Shown here: piece after piece, positions 10,815-22,800 of the stretch
Position numbering within the stretch: the stretch's first letter is position 1
Layout: every line of letters begins with the position of its first letter
Assembly (NCBI RefSeq): GCF_000002075.1
Contig: NW_004797773.1
Span: forward strand, 268,845-332,844
Origin: Aplysia californica
Lineage: Eukaryota > Mollusca > Gastropoda > Aplysiida > Aplysiidae
Direction: 5' to 3'
DNA length: 64,000 nucleotides
Made by a program: the position numbers and the translations under genes
The notes under the pieces: model-generated
The model's database searches: none
Told to the model about the DNA's origin: nothing
Seen by the model: only the letters and a program-made list of their open reading frames with translations

Positions 10815-13800
10815 TCAGTCTGTTGCCGCCAACATGTCTATCACAGCATCTGCTGATCCCATCTGGTAGAGAAGGTCATTCAAATAACCTTGCTCAACAT
10901 GGGGGAACATCGCTGACACCATCTGAAGGTCAGCATGGTCTGATCTAAGTTCATCAATATGCATCTTTGGTTTCACAGGCGTGTCGCAGCCCACGCTGTC
11001 CCTGAACTGAGGCGGTGAGTTGCGGGTTGTCGGAGAACGACGAGTTACCTGCTGCTGAGTGGCAGTAGCCCGTGCAGCGGTTCTGACTGCCCTAGAGCTG
11101 TACACGGTGCCAGCAGGAGCTGCCTTGACTTGTGGCTTGACATTTTGTGGGGGAGGCTGTCTTTTGGGCTCTGCTTCTCTCAAACGCGGTTGGGGTGGCT
11201 GTTCCGTCGAAGCATTTGAACTTTCAAGCTGCTGTAGAAATGCCTCTCGCTTTCTGTAGAAAGAACAATAAGTAGCAATGATAAGCAACAATAGCATCAT
11301 ATAAAATAAAAATCAATTATACTAAAAAAAAACAAAGACATACAATACAACATCAAGACAAAATACAGCAAAACTTAAGATCAGTCAAACCCCTGCTTGG
11401 CCACCAGTCCAAGTTAATCACATGTAACATACAACCACTTTTCATCCCCCCAGGGCATTAAAAAAATACTATAAAAAAACTGTCCAAGACATATCTAGGT
11501 GTCTAAGACAACCACTGTTCTCCTTGACAATGGGTATCCATCTAGGACAATTTTGACAGGTACCGCATACCTTCAACAAACCATAAATAAATGCACTGTA
11601 AGCCATGAACATAGCAGTCATCTTTCCTTGACCCTGTTAGTGATAATGAATTCCCTCCACATAAAATCACCAGCTGAAAGCTAGAGGTAATTATGTCCCA
11701 ATTTAAAACAGTCAGTTGCAGAAAGTTTTGATTTAAGTTTGAGTAAAGAGAAGCACATCGACACAATAACAGCCATTTTAGGCTGAGGAAAAGCCAGATA
11801 GACAGAGAGAGAGAGAGACAGACAACAGACAGAAAGGAAATTAGTGTACCTCCCAATGGTATCCTCCAATCACTAGTGTTTGGTGTTTTTATCTAAGCTA
11901 AGTCGGAGGGGGGAGCAGACAAAAATTTCCCCAGCACAACATCAGCTCAAAATGTCCCTGCGGTTGACTCTGAATCAGTCACCTGCAACGTAGTTTAGTA
12001 TGATACTTTCTGACATAGACTGCCCCCTCCCACTCTCCCAATTTAGCAAACAGAGAGGAAAACTACACAGAATGTCTTTTTCAGTTTTAGTAATAGTTTT
12101 ACAGCACTTGCAACACAATTAGGTCATATAAGTGCCGAAGATTAGAGGTGTTACAAGAGAGTGACAAACATAAAAAAGGAGGAGAGATATGGACTATAGA
12201 TGGAGCAAACCACACCAGAGCACCCACCAACTGCCCATAGATTATCTTTAAAAAGGTTAAAAAAATCAACAAGACTTCAAAGCTTTTTTTCCTACACAAG
12301 TAAAGAACAGCTCTAAAAATGCTTGTCCCTGTAAATATTTCCTTACCGTCTCACTTCATCTGCTGCAGGAGCTTTTCCTTGACGCATAAGGTTTTGCTCC
12401 GACTGTTCAAGAAATATGGTTAAACACATAATTAAAATAAGTCTTCTTCACACAACTGACATGAAGACGTATCACAATTTGTTTGATTTTCACACTTTTC
12501 CAACAAGTTAATAAGCAATAAGGTCTCCGACTCTGTACAAGGAGGTAACTGACTTATTGAATGTTAGCTTTCCAGATTTAATTAAATGATTTGATCAATG
12601 GCATTCTCAATTTTCTGTTCACCTTCCCCTTGATGCTCTTTCCTTTGGGACTCTTTAAACTATACAGTAGTCTCTGCCTAAACACACAGTGCTTGGGAGG
12701 GCTACTTAGCGTGCGTTTACATGAACCTTTGCAAAGAGATGAAGGGACGCAGTCATCTCATTGCCTTGATATTCTAGTGACCTATTAGTGTAGGGGTCAC
12801 TTTTGCCGATAATGTGACAACACGTGACTGTTGTTTTGTGAAGGATTCCCCGACTGCGGTTAAGAATACAAAGGCGTTCAATGGGGCGGGGGAGGGTAAG
12901 AAAGATAGATGCAAAGTAGTAATGATATGTACAATAAAATGTCGGGAACAGATAGCCTAAGAGGAAACTGTTGGTGATAGTCATAGTCATAGAGACGACG
13001 GCGCAGCCACATGCCTTTCCAAGTGCACACCACCAAACCGTAAATTTACGGATGACATCAAAATCATAGATCTCTATATGTTCAGAGAAACTTTTCTCTC
13101 ATGATTCGTTGAACAAGTACGTTAAATAAGTTCTTTGAGCGCAGCTCATTAGGCTTACTTGACTAATCTTTCATCCTATAGAGGCCTATCTAGTGTTTTA
13201 CAGCATTCACACGTGTTGCACATCATTCATAGGCCTAGGTCTAACTAAAAATTAGTCACCTAAACACCAGTCAGAAACCTTCTCTCAAAGATGCATTTTC
13301 AGTGACCAATCAAAAAGCATTTCAGTTTTTCAGTCCCCCCACCCCCCCTACATTTCACCGACCAGTCCTAGACCTATGTGTCTGCGGAAAGTTGGGTGTG
13401 AAAACGCTGTCCAACACTCTCTTTGTTCGGCGTGAGGGGCAGTCTCACCAAATATCCAGTTGTCTAGGCTTGTCTTATGCAAGCTGTGCAGGTTGTAGAG
13501 AAAATTTCCCCTTGTTTGTCAAGCTTTACCGGTCAGCTTGTTTAGCAGATCGGAGCGTGCGTTTAGAGGGAGTGGCCGTGCGTTTGTACACTGTATCTAA
13601 ATTATACCGTAAAAAACCCATCAGATGACGAAAGCGTGCTTTTGCATGGCATGCGTTTAGGCTGAGACTACTGTACAATTTTATTTTTTTTTAATATTGA
13701 TTTGTTTACTTACTCCTGGGAATATGTCATTTGGTTGTTGCTGACATGCATACATTTATATTCTTTGCCTTATTCTTCTTCGTTCTTAAAATTCACAACA

Positions 13801-16800
13801 CACTAGGCCCACAATGAGAAACAATAGAAGTCAAAATGTTTGGATACAGAGAACGTAAAACTCTACTTACATTCAGAGCACACTATACTTTTATCTTTTA
13901 TCTATTGCATCCTCACTCAAAAACTCAGGAGCCTACCCATAAGCCAATATATTATTTTAAAAATTTCAGTTTGCAACTTTGTTTTTCCATTGTGGTCCTC
14001 ACATTATATTCTCCTACCCACTTGGGTCACTGCATTGCTTTGAATTTTTCTCGTTTTAGTTAGTTTAGTATGGGGTTTTACGGCGCTCGCAATTGCATAA
14101 GGTCATATGAGCGTGCGAAACACAAGTTATTTTTATTCGCAGTTTACTGTACAGCTGGGTACGGGTCATTTGATCTTAAAGCGTTAAAATATTTAAAATT
14201 TGGTGTAAAAATATATTTTCAATCTAAAACAACTTTCATAAAATTTTTTAATAGTTCAATTTTGTTCTACAATGTCCCATAAAGTAAAGGCCAATGGCCT
14301 TCATAAAATCCAAAATTATGTTGGGACCAACAACGGAATAAATGTCATGAAATTTTTTACACTTGAAGTATTTCCTTTGGATCTCTTCGAAGTCTAGACA
14401 TTCGGTTAAAATGTGTCTAATGGTAAAATCTGTGTGGCATAACGGCTTTTCATCTCCCTGAAGAAGGTATTTGTGTGTTAGGGCCATGTGTCCGATGAGT
14501 AATCGAGTAAAAATGACTTTGTCTCTTCTGGAAAGGTCTGAAGGATTTCGCGGTCCCAGTTTGGGTTTAATATTGTGGAGTTTGTTTCCCGTCTGGTTTT
14601 TTCCAGTGGCTCTCCCACAGACTCCATTTTCTCGTTTCCCGCTCTTCAAAAGAGTAATAGTAATAAGCACATAAACCTGCTGAAATATTACAAGCAAAGA
14701 AGTCTTTACTCACTTTTCTTCTTGCCTCAGCCCTTTTCGCCTCAATCTGTTCTTCTTCAGCTCTCTTTGCCGCCTCCCTGTATCCTGCCTGTTTCACCTG
14801 AAACAAAACAAAATAATAATGAAATAATCAACCAAATTTTTATAGCCCCCCCACTCTCATGTGGGTCGCAAGTGTTTTAGATAGATATCAAAATGAACAG
14901 TTTATGGGCCGCCAGGACTGCTTTGGATCTACAATATTGTCCATATTTCAGACATTAAAAGTCTGAGAGCGATGGTTTGCAAAAATCTTCCATTTTGAGA
15001 GTTTGGGTACATTTCTTGCCTTCTACATTCCACTGGGGCCCTGTGGCATCTTTTTCCCAGCTGATGTCATCTATATAACAGTTCTTCTTAAGAAGTTTGA
15101 GAACATGATTGTAAGTGTAAAGTAGTTTCTGTCAGCCTTTTTTCTACCTCTTTCACTGTACCTTTATTGATTTGATGTCTTATCAATGGGGGTGGGGATG
15201 GGGGGATATTGTAGATCCTCTGGGAGATGAGCTTGCTAAATGTTTCTCAACGGTGAAAATGTTATCAAGGCTTTTATGCTTTATGTTTCAATGTTGGTTC
15301 GTTTTTTTAGAAAAAGAGAAGCAAATTGACATAACATGCATAATTTAGGGCAGGGAAAAAGTAAGAAAGACGGATAGAAATATTAGAGGGATTGTAATGT
15401 AAAGGAGTAAAACACACCAGAGGCACCCTCCAACAACCGACAAGATAGTTACATTAAAATATTTGTTTAACTTCCTGTAAGCAGATTAAGTACATGAACG
15501 TTCAGGGTAAAAGATAGTAAAGAAGAGAGTTTAAGGGAAAATTAAAACACATCAACAGTGCTCCGAGAAACAGCCAAACAAGAAGTAGGCAAGAAATGGG
15601 TACCTGGTAAAGTATTGGAAACAAACAGAAAAACCTTAACAATTGAAGAATGTGTGTGTCACGGCGTCCGAAATTCCGTCTCAGCGATCTTTTAGTTAGT
15701 CCGGGCCCCCCGCGGTAGGCCATAAATTAGCGGCAGGTGACCTGCAATTTCACGCGTCAAGTCGGGGATTGACCAGGGTCAACTCGTGCACAGTGCTGTC
15801 CTATCTTGTCCTTATCAGAACGCATTTCTTCCCCTAATTTCATGAGCCGTAAAATGATGCTCACTCTATCCCTAGAATCTATTTCTTCACCAATTCCGCT
15901 TCGTCTACGTCTTCTTGATATCTTGTGAAAGTTTCAACAGTTTTCATTGATTCGTTTGGGAATAATAACAGTTTTAAATTGTGAGTGTTAAGTGATCGGA
16001 AGCGCCGTTAATAATGTTATCTCTTCAAATTTAATTACAAGTCCTTCGAGAATGGAACGATGGTCTTTATTTCTGTTTGCACAGTGTGATAGCCATCAAA
16101 TCATATTTTCTAATGATGTGAATTTTGTTTTTCCAGCACTTTGCGGTGACTGGCAATCAGTTAGTGAATTGTGTTCCTAAGTAAAAATCGTTAAACTGCA
16201 ATGGGTCAGTCACACATATGAGAGGCATAGAGTCTCTGAATGAACTTTGTTGTATGTGTTGGCGTTTAAATTCAACTGTCAAACAAAAAAAGCACAGAAA
16301 GCCCCGACTATGTAAGACAATGGCAGGAGATATTCTCTTGGTTTATGGGATTGATGTGAGGGACGAAAATGAACAGTCGTATTCCGCTAACATTTGTGTC
16401 AAGTGTTTTACCGCGATTTCAACTATCAAAAGGAGATATGGTGTTACGTCACGTCAATTCATGCCGCAAAAAAACAGTTGACACCAGTAGGAACATGTGG
16501 TGTGCGTTTGACAATAGCATAAATGTGAATTCCTTCTCCGTTTTGTCAGTACCGCTTAGGTGGCTGCATACAACGATCCATTTCAAGCTAACATCGTAAA
16601 ACACCCCAATCATACCTCCCCCCATCCCCATGTATGCAAGGAACTAACAAACAATTTATACAGAAACAAGAAAATACTCCCCCGAAACTGCAAAAATTGA
16701 GGAGGCAAGTGGACTGGAAGCAATATTCAATCTTCTCAATGAAAGATTTAGCCATGTTCACACTGCAATATCACATCTGAAACCGTCAAACAATTTTCAC

Positions 16801-19800
16801 TTCCAGAAATCTCCGTAGCAATCGACAATTACATGTCCGCATTCAAACGCTATTTCCCCACAAAGTTATCCCAAAGCCACACATATCATAACAACACTGT
16901 ATTCCACACATACAACAACACATGTTTGCTCTCGGGCTTTTAGGAGAACAGGACACAGAAAGCAGCCACCAAGCGATCTCAAAACTGGAAGCCAGAGCAC
17001 GAAGGATCTCAAACCAGATAGACATAATGCGTTTTATTTTTTGTGTCGCATCTCCTGCAAATAGCCCCCTCATTGCGTGCTACTGGATATGTTTAAAAAG
17101 AAAAATTGTATAAATTTACAGTTTTATTCTGTACATGTTCATTTTGTGAAAAGAAACCGGTGCTGTATATTGAAGATGCGTCAGTATATCATTATTCAGG
17201 AGGATACACAATCCATTGGACACAAAAAGTCATAAATGCAGGGAAGCGTTTTGGCTATCATGCTCATGACAAGTTCCATGTTCGTGCTGGAAACAAAATT
17301 TTGAGTGAGTCAATTTCTAAACACATTTTCCTGTCTTATGTGGCAGTTTTGTAAATATTTATCCTTAGGCTTGTAAGTTATTAGCCATTCAATATGTGTT
17401 TGTTGTTTTGACTAACTATAAATAGACATACATTTTAAGAGCATCTAACTCAAAAACGTGAGCAGCCATGGTATTGCTATTTCGTACCAATAAAGAGGTT
17501 TAGTTGCTTTCTCTAAAGAACAAACTTGTGTTCACGTATTATATTTTTTTGTTTTTGTAAGACGATAAAACATGTGTTGAAAAATTCATTTCACCGGCTA
17601 CCGACGCAGGTAGCGGGAGGGCGGGTTAGTGACCTCTGGGTGACCGGCCCGCCGTGACCCGGTCACTCCATCGCCGATCCAACTAAAAGAGCGCTGTCTG
17701 TACGCCGTGGTGTGCGTATGTGTGTGTTGTGCGTGTGCCTGAGTGTGTGTTTGTGTATTTGGCAGACTCACATCCTGCCATGGCGGTGAGTTTGTGCCAT
17801 TCAATAAACATCATCTCATGGAATTTCCAACCCTGAGAGCCCCAAAGCTACTGAAGACACAATACAGATATTGTTGTAAAGCAAAAAATAAGATGATTTG
17901 TTCCATTTTATTGGAGATGTACATGTTTCTCACCTGTCTGTTATATTTCTGTGCTCTCACTGCGTTGGCCTGTCTGTTCCGCACCTGGTCCTCTGTCAAT
18001 TCACCACCACCTGTGGTTAAGATAAAAATCAATAAAGTTAAATTTGAAAGTTCATAATAAGATCTTAAAATCAAAAGAGGTTATTTATAGACAAAAGTCG
18101 GGCAGGGAAATAAAAGCCCAAAAAGTAAAAAAAATTGTTTAATTCAAAGTCGTTTGTCTCCGTTTTTCTTCATTAGGCTTACTATATCTCCACCTCCTAC
18201 ATGATTGTATGAGAGGATTTTGGAATCTTAAACCCTTCATGCCTAATAATATACATGGTCCACGACGAAAATGCATAATTTTTAGCTTTATGACAAGCCA
18301 TGAAGAAGTTGGAAAAATGTGTCATTCCTGGTTGCTTATAAGACATTACATGCATAAACCACTAATTATCTGGCTCTGATTCTTCTATACAGAAATATAG
18401 CCACAAGAACAGCATGGAATCATATCCAGGAATAAAAAATGCCCATATCAGTACCAAATTTGCAAGCGATCTTGCAGAAAAAAGCTTGCTCTCAGATTTT
18501 TTGATTTTTTTGGTAAGTTTTTTACGGCAAAGTAACTGCATAAGGTTATATGAGCATGCGGGACACATTAAACATTTTCAGTTGGTGGGAAATTTTGAAT
18601 AATTTTGCCCGGGGAGGTGGCCCAAGCCTGCTTTTTCATCGATTTTGGACCACCAAAGGATCTTTAACGTGCTCAACTTGCACACGGGACCTCCGAGATT
18701 TTTCACCCTTGTCCGAGAACGCAATGTGTAGATCTTTCCTACCGTAAAATCAGGAGTGTAGCTGAAAGACAGCAGTAAGAAGGAGCCAAGGAGTAGCAGG
18801 AGAAGGGCTACAGAAAGAGTCAGGAACCCAGAGGAGTGGGCAAAGGAGATGAGGGGCTGGGGGCAGAAAGTGGAGACGAAAGCCAATGACAGAATATTGC
18901 AAGAGAGCAGGAAAGGAGGTGAAAGGAGACCATTTTTTAGAGAAGAAAAGCTTTACTCGCTACAGTCTTGCCATTAAAGGAAGGAACATTCCCGTGCTGT
19001 GGGTGATCAAGGGAGAGTTTATAAATTATTTTCTCAACAAAACTCTACAGAGAACTAAACTAGCACAACAATTTAAACTTCCGTTTTCACCTGATTTGTA
19101 TCTCCTCAAAATCTAAAAGTAGCATTGTATCATAGAATTGACTTTCAATATGAAAAGTGAATATTAATTTTGAAATTTGAAAAGAATGTTGTAAAGAGAT
19201 TATTCTCATACAAACCAGCATGTTAATTAAATTAAGTAAGACAAAATATGAACCATCTCTGAATTACATACCATATATAAGTACCACCATACCATAACAA
19301 TTATTTTACTCAATTTCAAAGCTATGATTTAATAATCCATAAGTATAACCATTATGAAAGAGGTGCTCGAAGGAAGGATGGGGGGGGCAGGAGATCCAGG
19401 AGAAGACAAAGAGAAACATGGGTGAACAACATAAAATTGTGGGCTGGCTTGGATATAGCAGAATGCACAGCGCAACTCACGAGTCAACCCAGAGTCAGAG
19501 ATGACACTTCCAAATTCCATAAGTATCAGCTGCTGAGGAACATACCTACAGTGCCCACATGACGGTAAACTTTCCCAGTATTCTGCTGCTTGTACTGCTC
19601 ATAATTTGCTGTCTCTCTCTGAGCCACTGAAATTAAGAAAGAAGAAAGAATTGAGTGCAAACTTGATGACCTCCAGGCAATGCCTTTCAACAATACAGTT
19701 ATACTTTTGGAATCATAAGTACTGTAATGTATTTTACTGAACTGTACAGGGCAGGGGGTTCAAGAAGTCTTTAGTCTAAATATGAAGGAATAAAGATAGA

Positions 19801-22800
19801 GCTTTGTAACTTGGCACACATACTTTCATTTGTCTACATAGTCACTATGCAGAGTAACGCATTTCTGCCACCTCTCTTAGACCTTCATAGGTTCTTGAGA
19901 AGAAAATGACCCAGAATGAGCCCCTAACTAGTCTTCCACAGCTTCAATGGCGTCCTCATTGTCATGGAAACGACGTCCTTTCAGTGATTTTTTTAAGATT
20001 AGGAAACAGAAAAAAGTCTAAAGGGGCTGGGTCTGGTGAATAAGCAGGGTGTGGCAAGATTACGAAGCCGTTCTGTTCTGCTGTCTGGACTGTTTGTTGT
20101 GCCCTGTACGCAGGGGTGTTGTCATGCAATAGGAGGACCCCATTACAGAGTTTTCCACGCCTTTTTCTCACCAATTCAGACCGCAGTTTTATCAGCAAAC
20201 CCGAATAGTAGTCCCCTGTGACTGTTTTTCCTTTTTCCAGGTAGTCAGTCATGATGTAACCTTCACATTCTCAGAAACACGACAGCATGACCTTTCCACT
20301 GGACGGTGTTATCTTTGCCTTCTTTGGCGAGGGAGAAGAAGGGGTTTTCCATTGCATGGAGAACATTTTTTGTTCTGGATCAAAATGATACATCCATGTT
20401 TCATCCATGTTTTTAAAGAAATTTGCGTCATTGGACTCAATTCGAAGGAGAGTTTTGCAGGACTCAACGCTCTGCTTCTTTTGCTCACTTGTCAAAAAAG
20501 TGGGGAACCGACCACGCACGCAGACACCACTTCTTACCCAGTATGTAACAGTATTATTACGAGGACATTTGTCACCATAAACTTGGACCACTTCCTGAAA
20601 AATGTCTGAAGGGGATTTTCCTTGCAAGTGTAAAAACTTGATAACTGAGCAATATTCAACAGGCTCCATGGCACAGCTTCAGCAAAGAAAAACCAAACGT
20701 TTTTGGGCAGGGTTTCATTGATCACGCTGACTAATGCCTTATTATCGTCGGATTTTCCCGAAAATTTCCATGGTCTGTTCCAAAGAAATTGTCTAGAGGC
20801 TGGTGAAATTTCATAACTCTACCGTGATTCCTTCATACCCATAACAGAGACTTGAACCTCCCTCGTAAGTATGAAGGGATTCAGGGCAAAATACCCTTTA
20901 CCTTAATAATAACTTACATACATTATAGCAAAATGCATGCTGCACAGCATGCTCTATGCGCTTTACAAAAATTAATACCCCAGCAGACCCTAGAACATAA
21001 CTTAGGAAATTCTCCCCTTCCAGGGAAGCTGCAGATTACACGCACTAAAACGTTAACAAATTGACAAGATCAGTTACTGTCTGTAGCAGGGCCCTTCCTA
21101 CCTGAGTGAAGTGAGGAAAATTTATGTAAAGTGCCTTTCCCCAGGCCATGTCAGGCCACCGACGTATTTTGAACACATAACCTTACGGTTGAGAGTTCAT
21201 TCTAAGCTCTCCCAACCATACTTAGCTAGCCTTTTCAATGGGCATTATATTAATAAAAAGCTTCTTTTATTTTTAATCAATACGCCTGAAAGAACATTGT
21301 GCCATTTCCATAAATAGCATAATATAATATTACTAAGGATAGACATAAACTTTTTTTTACACCCCCCATTTATTTTTCAAATGTTTCAAACACTCTGACT
21401 GATGCTTTTGGGCATATTACTTTCAGCTAGGAGAAGACAGTAGTTCAGAACATGTTATATGAAATAACAACTTTCATATACCCAAAAGCCGGAGGGGGGG
21501 GGGGGGGGATGGAGAATGGTTTCTGCAGCAGGACTTGGCTCTCTGCAAGAAACAAAATTCCTTTTTTTAAAGATCTGACAAAATGCGTTTTTGAGATTGA
21601 ACCCTGCAAATCTACATATTTTGTTTATTCATTTAAGAAAGGCAAAAGGTTTCACAGGAGGAACAGTACAGGCTAATATACACAGGAGATAAACTTAGAC
21701 AACAAAAATTATGAAAAACACGCACCAATCAAAGTAAAAAAATTATCAAAGATAAGACCAGAGCTACAGATCAAACGGACCTTGAGTGGAAAGGCAGTAT
21801 TTCAAGACAACTTACTCTGAGCCACCTCCTGTCTCTTCCTTTCATTTGGAGCAAACATTGTGAAGCCACCAGCACTGTGACAGAAAAAAATAGAAAAGTT
21901 AATGAATTAAAGAAAGTTCCTCATTGTGGTAGCAGAACAGGATAATACCTAAGAAAAAGAAGGAATTGCAATGACCCAGATAATACGTACACAGAAAACT
22001 CGAAATTATGGATAGATAATACAATTTGCCATTCCCCGTCTGATTATAATATCTTCCATTTTTCATTATATCGGTAAATCCAAATTATGGATGCATCAAA
22101 CACATTTGGTAATCCCCAACACGTTTGAATTATCTGTGCTCAACTTCATTTATTAATACCTAATTGCTGCCTCAGAATTACAAAGTCATCGGCTCAGTAT
22201 CTAGTTTTGAGAAATTTGACGTAAACATTTTAAAGTTTCACAATATCAAGCTTTTAGAATGCAATTCTTTAATAACTTGATATATCGACTCTGAATATTC
22301 TTACCATTTTGATAGAGCAGACAGCATTTGCTTTCTGACCTCATAGTCTAAGTAACTCAAAACGGTCTTAAATGTCAGACAGAACTTTGTAATTCTGAGG
22401 AAGTGACATTATAATATACCCTTATCCTACTACCGTGTCCAGGAAACACAAGATTGATAACCAGTCTCTGTACAGCTTCTGTGTCTGTACTGAAGAAAAA
22501 AATCTCAGACATCAGTTGGTGCCTGGCCATACATACAGTCGAACCTGTGTAAGACGGCCACATATTGTCAAGGGGAAAAGTGGCCATCTAAGACAGGTGG
22601 CCGTCTTTAGCAGGACTGATCAAAATGTAAAAACCCAAACTATTTACTCCTGAGGTCCCAACTGGAGGTGGTTGCATGCTTAGGACTGCCCTAGGGCTGA
22701 TTAAAATGTGTTGTTGTTGTTGTAGTTTTATTTCTTTTGAAAGGGGGGAGAGGATAGGATGGTTTTGAGGGACTTTTTGTTGTTATTTTTTTAAATTAGT

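Noticed and set aside
12706-13628. ORFs of 94 and 108 codons on both strands
   Set aside because: They lie wholly inside the Tigger-like MITE at 12665-13673 and resemble no transposase.
15655-15780. GC-rich block as a left terminus of the RAG1-N-like element, pairing with 17590-17690
   Set aside because: Both are GC-rich, but no convincing inverted match could be aligned by eye.
22010-22140. Possible short MITE with AAATTATGGAT inverted motifs
   Set aside because: Edges and duplications could not be defined and no second copy was found in the window.
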